Assembly (NCBI GenBank): GCA_019633425.1
Contig: WSUB01000067.1
Span: 62,001-126,000 of the forward strand
Length of the DNA stretch: 64,000 bases
Direction: 5' to 3'
From: Tulasnella sp. 424
Taxonomy: Eukaryota; Basidiomycota; Agaricomycetes; Cantharellales; Tulasnellaceae
The notes below the pieces were generated by a model, which saw only the letters and a program-made list of their open reading frames with translations, was not told the origin of the DNA and did not search any database. The translations under genes and the position numbers were made by a program. Positions within the stretch are counted from its first letter, which is position 1. Every line of letters starts with the position of its first letter. Below, in pieces: positions 36,548 to 47,559 of the stretch.

Positions 36548-36836
36548 AGACAGCGAGGACGCGCTCTGCGGTTCACTTCAAAACAAAAGGACTTAAGTCC
36601 GTTAAACCCGGCACAGCACCGCGCGAAGGTTGAAATGATGAGCCCCGGGCAGGACGCCCTCAGCTGGCGCGCAAAACAAAGAAAAGAGTTATAATAAAAT
36701 TCAATGAAAGGCCCTAACGACTACAGTCTCAAACTCCCAGCGGGCGGGCAACGGTTCACCACTGTCAATCAAGAACAAGTCAGGTGGTTGGTTCAAGAGA
36801 ACGAACGATCAACTCACCCATACAACGACTCGTGTT

Positions 36837-37283
36837 TCACTTCCGTTTCACAGGAGCTTTAACAGCGGGCTCGATTGGTCTTCGGAACAAGAGAACATGA
36901 GGCTCCGGGGCGTGAACCTCATAATGTTCCCACCCGAGACTTTGAGTGATCCCTATTCCTCGCCACTCATCCTCCGCTAATATGCGTAGTACTCCGGAGC
37001 CATCTGCTTCAAAATAGGTCTTGGGGAGAAGCTTGAGCATAGGTTTGGGGAGAATCACGTGGCTGAAATCCGTCGGGTTGCAAAGGCCCAGACGTCAGGA
37101 TTGGCACATTCACCCAGAGACGATATTCTGAATGAGGAACCTACCGATACTCGTAAAAGTCGTCTGAGTACCGATCGCTATAGTGGATCCTTTTGTACCA
37201 TTGACTATGTGAGTAGAAAGCATAAGATAGGAGACAGAGAGTGCCCACCGATCAATATATTCCTCGAGTTTACTTGCGTTCAT
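36837..37283 (-). CDS. CKS1: Cyclin-dependent kinase regulatory subunit CKS1
   Basis: Small adaptor that binds Cdc28/Cdk1 and phosphorylated substrates and promotes multisite phosphorylation and the G1/S and G2/M steps. Three exons (37283-37249, 37189-37145, 37062-36837) give 101 residues: [19 protein letters not shown], then [17 protein letters not shown], then [20 protein letters not shown] and [17 protein letters not shown]. The phosphate-binding residues (Arg in IHYSDRY, EWRG, the Gln-Ser-Leu-Gly-Trp-Glu run) and the HxPEPH hinge used for strand exchange are all intact. Exons 1 and 2 are only 35 and 45 nt, so the gene is easy to mis-predict as a 73-residue fragment. A short basic tail (VKAPVKRK) follows the core. 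Confidence 0.94.
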
Positions 37284-37603
37284 GGTCGTATCACAAGTGA
37301 AGAGGCTCTGTTACCGCTAATAAGATCAAATCGCGAGTGGGGCGGAGGGGAGAGGACAAAGAGATGTACGGCTATCAGCGCTCGGTTCTCGAGCACTCCT
37401 TTAATATCCTGGATTCCCCTATGAAACGCACAATATGGTGACTTCTATAAGTTTTAAATGACTCAGAAGTGAGCTATAAGTCAAGTGGATGGTGGTGGTT
37501 TGAAGGTCTTGTGCTTTTCAACACGTCAAACAGACGTAAACAGTTTGAACTTCAACTACGCCTCCTCCACCCACTTCTTTCTGAATCCATCCGCTTTTGG
37601 TCA

Positions 37604-39228
37604 ATGGCTGGAAAACGTCTCTATCTTGGAAGTACGTCACATTCCTGCACCTGGAACATCTGCACCAGTTACTAAAATAACGATCCCTAGGGCTCCCCGC
37701 TGACGCTCGTTCTGACGATGTCAAAAAGCATTTTGAGGGATATGGCACCATCACCGAGTGCCGCGTCATGACAGGTTTGTATCATTCGGCTTAGATTTAT
37801 CGTTAACTTTGTGCATGGCTTAACGATTCTCTCATAGGCTTCGGCTTCATCGAGTTCGAAAGTAGCAGGGTAAGGACCTCTCCCGCTGGCGACCCATGCG
37901 TCAGTTTTCATCCCTCGTCACCATACTAAACCGGAATTTTCACATCAATAGGATGCTGAAGATGTTGTGAATAACTTCCACAACAAGCCGTTCATGGGCT
38001 CCAAGTACGTTTTCCCGACATCAACCACTTTTAGCCTTGTAATGTTGAAACACCTCCATCTCCAACTAACCCATCCAGTATCGTCGTCGAATTCGCCAAG
38101 GAAACTCGTCGTCGTGACGATCGTGGTGGTGACTAGTAAGTTATATCTAGTCCTTACCTCCATGCCATGAGCATTCCTTTCCATGAGATGACCATGCTAA
38201 CGAGTCTTGTTCAAATCCAGTGGCGGACGAGGTGGACCTCCACCCCGCCGAACCGAACAGCGTCGCCCCGTCGGCATTCGCGTTAACGTTTCAGGAATCT
38301 CTCGCGATACAAGCTGGCAGGTACGACTTCCTACAACTTCAACGGCGTAATTTCCTTCGCATCCTCGCTTCGTGGATTGTGCACTTCCGATTACGGGGCG
38401 GACCTTCTCCTATTCCGGGACTTGCGTGGGCGAATCGCTCTATGGTGTCCGACCCTTGGAATCAGCTTCTTGCATGTGGTGGCGGCGGTGGTCCTCGACT
38501 TCTCCTTGGACATCTTTCGAACCTCCCTCCACTTGGCAGTGGCATCGACGTGGCGTCGTTCTCCTTGGATCAATCACTCACTTCCGGGCCTGGCTCTCCT
38601 CTTCCCTTTCGGTGGACGTTCGTTGGATGGTGCCTCGTTCTACTCTCAGGATCTCAAGGACTTTGGTCGCGAAGCCGGAAATGTCAGCTTTGCTGATGTC
38701 GAAAGGGACATGCCTGGACGCGGGTACGTTTGAATAGTTTGAGGCTGCAGTGGCTTTCATGCTCACTCTCTTTCTAACCCAGTGTCTTGGAGTATCTTAC
38801 CGTTGAAGACGCCGAGCTCGCTGTCCGCACCTTGGACGGAAAGGATCTCCGAGGCGTCGCCGTCCGCTTGGCCTTGGACGAACATGTGAGTGGCACGCTG
38901 AACATACACCCTAATCAGTACTAAAGCGACGTTGGCACACCAGGGCGCTCGCCGCAGCCCTCCTCGCAGAGATCGTTCCCGCTCTCCGGGCTCAAGCTAC
39001 CGCAGGCGCGACGACAGGGCCGAGAGACGTCGCAGTCGTTCGCCTCCTCCGCGTCGCTACGAAGAGCGGAGAGAAGAAAGGGAGTATAGGCGTGACGATC
39101 GTCGAGGGGATGATCGACGAGAGGAGCGTGCTGGATACGAGAGGGAGCGTCCTGATAGGAGGTTCGACGACCGGGCGAGGGATGATGAACGTGAAAGGGG
39201 TGACGGAGGCTGGGACAATCGCCGATAG
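37604..39228 (+). CDS. SR-type RNA-binding protein with two RRMs
   Basis: Serine/arginine-rich splicing factor, nuclear. MAGKRLYLGR-LPADARSDD opens RRM1, with RNP2 at LYLGRL and RNP1-like GFGFIEFES; it ends NIVVEFAKETRRRDD. A Gly/Arg/Pro linker (YGGRGGPPPRRTEQRRPVG) leads to RRM2 (IRVNVSGISRDTSWQ-DLKDF, then VLEYLTVEDAELAVRTLDG). RRM2 carries SWQDLKD, equivalent to the SWQDLKD signature of SRSF1-type pseudo-RRMs. The tail from GARRSPPRRDRSRS is a mixed RS/RD/RE domain. RRM2 is interrupted by a 329-nt intron (38321-38649), far longer than the others in the gene. The stop is at 39226-39228. SRSF1-like or yeast Npl3-like relatives are the closest by architecture. Confidence 0.88.
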
Positions 39229-40289
39229 GAGAATAAAACTCGACTCAGCACTTAATGTGTGATGGTCTTAGGCGGAAAGTGGGAGTTCGAGCATCCTTGA
39301 CTTGTATTATTGGGGCCTGTTTCTATTTCTCCTTCTGTCACGCAAAGCAATTCAAGAAATTTGGGCTCATTTCCGAATGTCGCTTGCTTTATTATCTTCA
39401 CGACCATATGGGCTCGTAATCGTCCAGTGGCTGTTGCTCGCGTCTCAAAACCCCAGTGCTCGCACACCAGGAGCGAGTGCTCGTAGCGCATTCCTATCTG
39501 TCGAAATCGAGCTCGCGAGTCATGGCAAACCAAGGCGACAGATGCCCCAGATAGTGTCATTGAAGGCAGGGCGAAGAATGGAAGGGTTTGGGCCGGGGCA
39601 TTGATATGAAGCCAAAAGCAGGACGTTCGCCCCAGTGCTGTGCGGCACGGCCGTTAGAGTTCGACAGGTTGCCAAACAGAATATCCTTTAAGGTAATACT
39701 GAACAAGATAATCTTTGAGGTCCTCTCTTCGCTGATCGACCTATTCTTGATACCGTTCCCAGCGGACCTTCTGGCGTCAAACGATGATCCAAGCAGGACT
39801 TGCTCCGAGACACGGGATGCCACATTGCCTTTTAAGCGACGCCATATTAGTTTCACATTAATTTCCCTCAGTATAACTTGTTATCAACGCATCCCATTAG
39901 ACTCTAATCAGGCTAACACGAGCGCTGGACATGGGCGAGGTCAGAGCGGAGCCACTAGCACGACCCGAAATATGTAGGTCCTCATAGGGACAACTAGCAC
40001 GTCGATTACACGTGCGAGGACGCTTGGAAAAGATATTGTCAGACTACTCGTCTCGAGCGGCGCCGCTCTCTTCTCCGTTTACAACTTTGTAGCAAACGGA
40101 TCCCGGGTAGTCGCCTTCTCTAGATATTTGGCTGGTGTCAAGAGTTAATCCAACAGCGCCGAATCGGAGGGGTACCGGTCAGGCAAGCAGATCCTTTGAC
40201 TATCGTCGCCAGCCGGAACGACTTCCCCGCGTTCTCTGCCAAATCTACGCTCACGATGGTATGGACTCGACGCCATTATTTCAGCAGGC

Positions 40290-41040
40290 GTGACTGAAAT
40301 TCAACCCGCTACTTGGAACGCAGTGGCTATGTCCCCAGTGGACCCTCCTGATTTTCCAGAAAATTACCTCGAGTCCAGTCTGGAGACAAATGTTGTGCCG
40401 ACACGAGCGCCCACCCGCGCAATCGTTCTGGTATTCAAACCTGCAGATGTGTTCGTGGTTCCTCGCCACCCAACGACCATCTATTCCAGGGGACTATTGC
40501 GTTACAGCTGCAGGGTGAACGAGCCGGAGAAACACGAGTGGAGGCTCATCTTCGCAGGAGCGACTGTGTCCCATCCGAAGGTGCAACTGGGAGACGTCTC
40601 CTATCTCCGTGACCCAACATGGCCTGCATACCCTCTCCCTAAAGTTCAGCAAAATGGATTCACATGCGTCTTTGTCGTGCTTCTACGTTGCAACCTATTC
40701 CGAGGGCGCGTACGGGTCCTTTTGCCACCAAGGTTACACTCGCCCCTCGATAGAATCCTCCAGACGCTACTTATCGCGAAGTCGAAGCGACTAGGCCAGT
40801 GTGCTGCATCACTTTGTCCCGACAGCGTGGTGAAGACGAAGTCTGGTTAAACCTTCTGGAAGCTGATATCCAACCCTTGCACTTCACGACAGGCCCAGTT
40901 CTGAAGGATAAATCAGGAAAGCTCCGCGGTTACTTCTGAGCTAGACCTGGACCCGTTCCAGGGTGGACCGACCCTCCGCCGATCTCGGACATGGATCTGG
41001 GTGCAATGTTAGTCCGTCGCTCGAACGAATGCCGCATGAC
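40290..41040 (+). pseudogene. Decayed, unidentified coding sequence
   Basis: A protein-like frame (FPENYLESSLETNVVPTR, YSCRVNEPEKHEWRLIFAG, GDVSYLRDPTWPAYPLPKV) shifts to a second frame after about 40645 (SHASLSCFYVATYSEGAYG), then to a third after about 40820 (EDEVWLNLLEADIQPLHF, TGPVLKDKSGKLRGYF) and meets a stop. No splice pair restores the frame convincingly. I do not know the family. It may also be an unannotated gene with unusual introns. Confidence 0.3.
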
Positions 41041-41083
41041 TAGCTTGCTCTCGAGCTAATGCCGCATGACTAGCTTGCTTCAG
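41027..41083 (+). repeat. Short direct repeat, two units
   Basis: AATGCCGCATGACTAGCTTG occurs twice with a start-to-start spacing of about 32 nt. Too short and simple to assign to a known element. Confidence 0.7.
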
Positions 41084-41197
41084 CTGAGCTATTCTTATCA
41101 ACGGCGTCTATATTCTGTATTTACTATAGTTGAGACCACAAATACCCATTTAATTTCGGAGCTGATCGATTTGTTCAAGGCCCTACTTGACACTGCC

Positions 41198-42732
41198 CTA
41201 CCCTACTCTGGCATCGACGCATGCTGGCTTGGCCTTGTCTCCACTCTCAACGAAGCACCCAACAATTTCGTTATCCATCTTCTCCCACTTCGCCAAACGA
41301 TCAACAGACTTGGGGTCTAGGTCGATCGCTGTAATCGTAGGCCTTTCCCCTGGTGCGAAGCGCAAGATAACCGAGCAATCTTTGAAAGTGGCGGACATGA
41401 GGTATGCTGTCAAATAATACCTCAGCCTTGCATGAGGTGGATTCGCCCATTCCCGTTCGAGCTCCTCCTTCGGCTTCTGCATCTCCTCGAGATATTCGTT
41501 GAGGAAAGTTTCCCATTCATCCAATTTCACTTCGCGAGAACCAACGCCAACCGCGGCGGAGGACGGAGTCTGGGGATTAGGGTCCGTTTTCCAAAGTTTG
41601 GAAAGACCTTCGATGTCCAACGGATCCAGTGTACGCTGCAGCTTCGCGAGCGTCTTCAATACCGGCGTGTCGAGGAGAACAGGAAGCAGGGCATCGGCAA
41701 ACGCCGGGAAGATGGCATTCAGAAGTCCTGATTCGGAAGTTGGACGACCTTCGTCCAGGAGTTTCAAATCGTCGTATAGCGTCTGTAGGTGAGGTATCTG
41801 AAAAGAGGGGAGGACACACAGTCCGCCACTGTCAGAATGAAATACGCTAAGCTTTGCGGTTGCCCATGGTACGCACATCGTTTGGAGCGATGTTCGAACC
41901 GTGGACAAAGATCTTCAGGTTATTGATGGACCCATTACTGCCAACCCAAGCGTCCCACAAATCGCGAAGGGCTTTGCGAATACGCTCTTGGTTGCCAGAG
42001 AAGAGGTCAAGAGGACAGTATTGGGTCTCGAATTTCGATGGTGCCTTGATGGAACGCTCGTGGGTGTGCATACAGAACCGGCAGTGTGACGCCTTGGTCG
42101 CTTTCGTCGTATCCGAGAGATGAGCTGGATTCGGCAAGAAAGCCCATTTCGGCTGCACCACATATGAATAACGTGGTCAAAAAAGAAGGCCAGATCATGT
42201 TGTCATAGGCTCCCACCTTGATCTCCACCGCCCAACCACTCCCCCCTATCAAGTCTGTGGCGATCACCCCTTTCTTTTTGTGAGTATCGATACGGTCGAC
42301 ATCTTTACGCGACTGAGGCCGTTTCTTGTCTCCTCTCTTGCTTAGCTTCTCCAGGAAATGTCTCTTCAGCTTGGCTGGCTCCAAGCGTGGCAAGTATTCC
42401 GGAGAGATGAGCTTGCTCGTTATTCTCGACTGGAACGCGATTGTCGGGTCGTCCGGTTCATCTTCGTCTTCTGATGAGGATGTATCATATCCATCGTCCT
42501 CCTCGGAGCTGGCTTGGTCAATGCCCTCTGCGATGTCAAGCGGCTTGTAGATTTCTTTAGGAGGTGGTTCGGCGACGATCTTGCGGAGGCGCAAGACGGT
42601 GCCCGAGAACTCCTTTGATGGCGGCCCCGAATAGGAAAAAACGATTGTAGCCCCTCCCTCAGAGACGTAGGACCAGTCGTGAGGATGTGTTGTGCTGACG
42701 TCTGCCTTTGGTACTTGATTTGGAAGTGACAT
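41198..42732 (-). CDS. IPK1: Inositol-pentakisphosphate 2-kinase
   Basis: Phosphorylates Ins(1,3,4,5,6)P5 at the 2-position to make InsP6 (phytate), a nuclear step linked in yeast to mRNA export. Three exons (42732-42217, 42152-41877, 41797-41198) give 463 residues. Exon 1 starts MSLPNQVPKADVSTTHPHDW and holds the ATP-loop motif EGGATIVFSYSG with the downstream VLRLRK lysine. The exon 1/2 junction makes VEIK-PKWAFLPN, the family EIKPKxGFxP signature. Exon 2 continues with SHCRFCMHTHERS and QYCPLDLFSGN, conserved IPK1 blocks with His/Cys zinc ligands. Exon 3 has SVILRFAPGERPTITAIDLD then PKSVDRLAKWEKMDNEIV, matching the C-terminal IDLDxK-like motif; its expected Lys reads Pro here (IDLDPKSV), with the Lys one residue later. 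Probably functional. Confidence 0.9.
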
Positions 42733-43220
42733 GGTGGTTGTTGACTTGACAAGGGCAACCTTAGCGGCGGTGCCACTCGTTTGGAGTTGCTTGCGAGGCG
42801 GCTTGTGAGGCGGCTTTGGGGCCTGATGCCAAGACCATTACGTTATTTTTAGCGGCCTCACACAATATTAGGAGAGCGATTGAACTTCGGGAGTCTCATC
42901 GTTTTGAGTTTTGAGTATAGTCCTGCACCGCTTGCTGCTTTCTCGAGGTACCCAACGACCGCCTTCCGGTCGAGCGGAACGGCCGGACATTTCGGTTCTG
43001 GAAGCGCCGCGACCCTGAGGACGACTTGACTCACGACCGACAGCCACCTCCGTGCAAGGATCCGGCAGTTCTTGGAAACACGCTAGATGCACGTATCGGT
43101 AATCGCACACCGAGACATTCTCGCATAAGAGGTGAACCCGTACAGCCCGAACTCCGGGTCTGGACTTCGATAAAGCCCTGTCAAGAATGCCCCCCATTTT
43201 GAACGGCCCATGGGATAGGT
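42733..43220. other. IPK1 upstream region merging into F-box copy A flank
   Basis: From about 42960 the sequence matches the 5' flanks of the two intact F-box genes (45450 and 47590), for example GGACATTTCGGTT followed by CTGGAAGCGCCGCGACC. The IPK1 promoter therefore lies against the edge of the duplicated F-box unit. Confidence 0.6.
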
Positions 43221-44650
43221 TTGTTTGGGGTTCACCGAAAAATGATCGACATTGGCATTGAAACTATTTTTGGGATTGATGATCCGGTTCGGGGTAGGCT
43301 CGGATCCAGCGATGACGACCATCGATTTCTGGGCATCGTTCCTGATGAGATATTGGAGTATATTCTCCTCCTAATGATCGAACCTGTCAAGTTTGAGGGG
43401 CTGGAAAATCAAGACTCTGTCGGTTGCGCCTGGTATCGTCACGATGGATGCGGGTCATTGAGGGATGCCCCTTCCTGGTTAAGCGTGGTCGACGCAACGG
43501 GACCGGTCGGAGTAGCATTCTAGCTAGACAGAAGGAAGCAAGTCCCGCTATCTATCGGGTGCGAGCTAGGTACGTTCCCCGATCGATACACATCCCTCAT
43601 CGTCCACGGGGCACATTCAATCACGATTTCCATTCCGCAGATCTTTATGCCACCCGATTTCAACGTACCTGCTCCAAATTTAGCGAAGTTTTCTGTAAGC
43701 GGGACAAGGCTGGTGCTCTGTCGCTAGCTCTTGCGAGGACAAATGCCAAAGCTGCGCCGCTTGGTACTGAGATGGACGGACATGTCTTCCTTCCCCGTCA
43801 GACAAGGGAGTCTCGAAGAGCTGGGGCTTAGCCACATCTATGGGCTAGACGGAGTGCCTTCAGTCCTAACCTGATAGTCACTGAATTCTGCCAATGTACC
43901 CAGATCTTAAACGCCTCGTGGTCCACGGTATTTGGTCGTCCTCGACACACTCACTCCCTTGCATTTACCATTATTGCAAACCCTTCCTCTTCCGTCCGAC
44001 TGTGTAAGCGGTGGCTTCAATTCTGTTCACTGATTGAGCTTCTTCAAAACTAGAAATAAAGAGTACGAGGATCGACATTGCCCTTAATACTTCCTCATGG
44101 AGAATAGTAGTGCGATGGCTCCATCGAACCCAGAGGCTGATTATCACGATAAAGGAGGGCGTATGTTTGCGATTCTCGTTCCTGGAAGGCGTGGTCGACC
44201 TACGCTTGAATGCGGAACTCTCACCAGCCACGGACCGCTCAGCTCTTTAATTCTCCATGTTACGAGAAATGCTCATGGGCGCAGAGAGGAGATCACCGTC
44301 GAGTGCGGCCATAATCCTCCGCCTTACAGACAAATGAAGGGATAAACAAGGAGGTGCCATTGAAGATTTCCTCAGAACAGTGGCTTCAAGTTCCGATCGT
44401 TACTCCAGGCGGAGAAACTTACTACCCGCTTCCCCGGCTTAGAGAAATACATATGAAGCCTGGACCCTTTCGCCAGAGTCCCCCTCGATCCTTGCTAGTC
44501 CTTCACTCAGCAAACACGACCGACGGCCGTGGACCCGGTGTTCGGCCTGCCGATCGCTTTACGGCAGTATGTGTATCCTGTCTAGGTCAACGCCCGATCT
44601 GAAAAATGTCTCAGGAGGAGCTACCACTCAACTCATATCGTTCGTCTGGG
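42950..44650 (+). repeat. F-box tandem unit A (decayed)
   Basis: Oldest-looking of three direct repeats. Matches units B and C along the 5' flank, the F-box-coding part and, after a gap of degraded sequence, the 3' half of the gene (44097-44600). The boundaries are approximate. Confidence 0.75.
43221..44602 (+). pseudogene. F-box-like gene copy A, inactivated
   Basis: Starts like its paralogues with VPDEILEYILLLMIEPVK, then shifts frame after about 43405: the expected LRLVSSRWMRVIEGCPF continues in another frame (43424 onward). Further on only pieces remain: a part matching NVPAPNLE near 43665, GLSHIYGLDGVPS-like sequence near 43825, and WLQVPIVTPGGETYYPLPRL at 44370-44430, spread over different frames with stops between. 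Several stretches present in B and C are deleted. No intact product is possible. Confidence 0.8.
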
Positions 44651-45419
44651 CACTAGGTGGGGGATAAAGCGGAGCTCATTGGCCAGGATAGGGGGCATAA
44701 CTCTCGCACAAGGATTAAAGGTAGCAAAAGAAACTCGGTATACTCGTTCTGTATGTAGGTACATGAATAATGTTTAAGTTTTCAGAATATTGTACTGTAG
44801 CCTTTTCCACGGGATATTAAACCCTTGCTGGCAGTGTTTGGCCTGGGTGTGTACGGCGCAAATTCAAATTCTACACGCTAGCCCAACATCTCCGGGTTTG
44901 CGATGCCGTCTCTCCCCTCATTGATTCGTCGATAGATAATTAACGGGCATGGATTTCGATTCAATATAACCATGGATGGAACCTCTTGGATTTGTCCGTG
45001 TGTACTACCTAATTCGTTGGTGCCATTGGGAAGCATCCGTGCGCCTAGTAAGAAACGGCCGCTTGGAGAGACCATGACCTTCTTCCCATCTTCCTTAACC
45101 CGTCCGCAACCTATTTAATTTGCTGCTATGTGTCTCGCCTGCGCGGCATCATACAGTGGTCGAGGCGCCGTTCAGTGTCCACCTGGCCCCTGCTTTCGAA
45201 CCTCCGCCGAAGGACCCTTGAAAGCGTAGAATTGCAAATAAGGAGGACTTACGCGCTGGTTATGACACCATGGCGTTGGCCGTGAAAATAACGTCGTAGA
45301 GGCTTGATTTTCTTTGCCGTAGTAAGCCTCATCGAGCTGCCCAAACACGAGGCGTTCGTCTTTCAGAGGCGCAAAGATCGTGCAAGCAGCTTAATTCCGT
45401 CCACGACTTCTTCGAGATA
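44651..45419. other. Spacer between F-box units A and B
   Basis: About 770 nt with no recognised gene. It is not obviously repeated downstream of units B or C except for scattered short matches. Confidence 0.5.
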
Positions 45420-47500
45420 CGCTAGTCAGGAAACAGGACTGCGCTTCGTGCCAGTGGAACGGTCGGACATTTCGGTTGTGGAAACGCCGCGAACCTGAGG
45501 ATTGCTCAAGTCACAGCCGGCCACCACCTCCGTCCAAGGATCCCGCGATTCTTTCAAGTTCAAGGCTAGAAGCATTTAGTACATGTGTCGATAATCGTAC
45601 ATTGTGCCATTATCGCATAACCAGTGACCTGAGCAACGCAGATTCCGTATCTTCACTTCGATAAAGTCGTCTCAAGAATAACTCCTGTTCCAGGCGGTCC
45701 ACCAGATAGGTTGGTTGTGGACCGATAACAAATTACGGGCATCATTACTGAAGTTATTTCTGGGGTTTATGATTAGGCTTGGATCCAGCGATTGCGGCTC
45801 TCCATGCATTCTTGACGCGGTTCCTAACGAGATATTGGAGTATATCCTGCTCCTGACGATTGAACCTATCAAGTCGGAGGCGGTTGGGAAATCAAGGCTC
45901 TCTGGGCTGCGCCTGGTATCGTCCCGATGGATGCGGGTCATCGACGGGTGCCCCGCCCTTTGGTCAACAGTGGTCATTGCAACCGGACCGGTCGGAGTCG
46001 CATTCCAGCTCAACAGAACTAAGCAAGTCCCACTATCTATTCGATGCGAGGTATCCATGCATTTCGATCGAGCACTATTCAATCAATGCACATCCCTCCT
46101 CGCCAAACAGATCGAGAGGACTCATTCGATCACCATCTCCATTCCGAAAATGCTCATGCCAGACGAGTTCAACGTACCTGCACCAAATTTGGAGGAATTT
46201 TCTGTATTCCGAACGTGGCTGGCCCTCGGTCATGAGCTCTTCCGGGGGCACATGCCTAAGCTGCGACGCTTCGTGTTGACGTGCACCAACATCTCGTCCT
46301 TCCCTGTCGGGTTAGAGAAGCTCGAAGAGCTGGAGCTTAAGCACGTCTACGGGCTGAACGGAGACCCTTCACCCCTGACAGTCGCCTCTCTGCACCGAAT
46401 CCTGTCACGGTACCCAAACCTGAAATACCTCGTGGTTGACCGGATCGTATCGTCTCCCGGACAGCTCCTCCCTTTGCATTTACCATCCTTACAAACGCTT
46501 ACCCTTACGTCCTACAGCGCAAGCGGCGGTTTCGATGCCCTCTCACTGTTCACTGAACCACCTTCCTCAAGATTGGAAGTAGAAATCAGTTGCGTTGGCA
46601 TCGCCCCAGATCCTTCGTCATGGAGAATGATCGTGCAATGGCTCCATCGAGCGGAAATACTGAATATCAAAATGAAGGGGGGTTCAGATTACCAATTCGC
46701 GTCCCCGAAAGGCCTAGTCATTCTACGCTTAATTCCAGGATCCCCACCAGCCACGGACAGCTGGGCTCTTGCTTTCTCTGTGTTGCGGGATATACTCCTG
46801 GATGCAGAGAGGACCTCACCACTGCGTGCGCCGATAATCGTCAACCTCCAAGACGAAGGAAGCGGTACACAAGGAGGCGTTATCGAAGCTTTCCTTAGGT
46901 GGCTCCAAGTCCCGACAGCAACTCCAGGCGGTGAGACTTGCTACCCACTTCCCCGGCTTAGAGAGATACGGATGGAGCGGGGCCTTTTCCATCAGAGCTA
47001 CCTTCGGTCCTTACTGGCCATGCGCTCAGCAAACGCCACTGATGAGCAGGAAGCTCAGACTCGGGCAGGCGATCCCATTAGAGCGTATGTGTTATCAGGG
47101 TCACCGCCTACCATTGAACTGCGGCAGGTCCTACAAGAGGAGCTTGACTTATATCCCTCACCCTGGGATTTGGAGGAGATATAAAGTAGAGAGCTGTGGG
47201 CAGGACAGAGCGGTGCAACATCGCGTAGAAGGATATCAGAGACCAAGAGAAGAAAAAAGAGGAGCGGAGGGTGCCTGCGTGTAGTCACCTAGAAGTTGTT
47301 CTCTTGGTTTACTCGTTCTGTGTGTATGTAAACGCATAATGACATCCCTTCCTTGAAATTTGCACCACGTAAGTGCTGAGACGTGGATGAGGTCTACGTT
47401 GGGTCCCACTGAACCGGCTTCGATGGCATACCAAGTCGATATCCACCATTGGAACGAGAGACTGGATCCTACTAGAAGATTCACCTTCCTCTAGGTTCCA
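45420..47500 (+). repeat. F-box tandem unit B
   Basis: Direct repeat of unit C with high identity from CTAGTCAGGAAACAGGACTG (near 45423 and 47559) through the gene into the 3' flank. Unit-to-unit spacing is about 2.14 kb. Confidence 0.85.
45769..47184 (+). CDS. F-box-like domain protein, copy B
   Basis: Putative substrate receptor of an SCF ubiquitin ligase. Single exon of 471 residues from the first ATG (MIRLGSSDCGSPCILD). The F-box-like segment is near the start: LDAVPNEILEYILLLTIEPI, then LRLVSSRWMRVIDGCPALWS. After it come leucine-rich segments with no strict repeat period (HMPKLRRFVLTCTNISSFP, LEELELKHVYGL, LHRILSRYPNLKYLVVD, LHLPSLQTLTLTS, RLEVEISCVG), as in the many Agaricomycete F-box genes, then WLQVPTATPGGETCYPLP and a variable tail. 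The open frame continues upstream without another ATG, so a 5' exon is possible. Copy C at 47.9 kb is the closest relative. Target proteins are unknown. Confidence 0.82.
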   Translation: MIRLGSSDCGSPCILDAVPNEILEYILLLTIEPIKSEAVGKSRLSGLRLVSSRWMRVIDGCPALWSTVVIATGPVGVAFQLNRTKQVPLSIRCEVSMHFDRALFNQCTSLLAKQIERTHSITISIPKMLMPDEFNVPAPNLEEFSVFRTWLALGHELFRGHMPKLRRFVLTCTNISSFPVGLEKLEELELKHVYGLNGDPSPLTVASLHRILSRYPNLKYLVVDRIVSSPGQLLPLHLPSLQTLTLTSYSASGGFDALSLFTEPPSSRLEVEISCVGIAPDPSSWRMIVQWLHRAEILNIKMKGGSDYQFASPKGLVILRLIPGSPPATDSWALAFSVLRDILLDAERTSPLRAPIIVNLQDEGSGTQGGVIEAFLRWLQVPTATPGGETCYPLPRLREIRMERGLFHQSYLRSLLAMRSANATDEQEAQTRAGDPIRAYVLSGSPPTIELRQVLQEELDLYPSPWDLEEI

Positions 47501-47559
47501 AGGGTGCAATCACGATTGATGCTGAGGTCAATCAGAAAATGCAAGCACAGAAGGAGGCT

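Larger units (their letters stand above)
39229..41197. other. Gene-poor stretch between SR protein and IPK1
   Basis: Nearly 2 kb with no intact gene. The first kilobase has no recognisable coding signal. A decayed frame at 40290-41040 and a short direct repeat near 41030 are listed separately. Confidence 0.5.
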
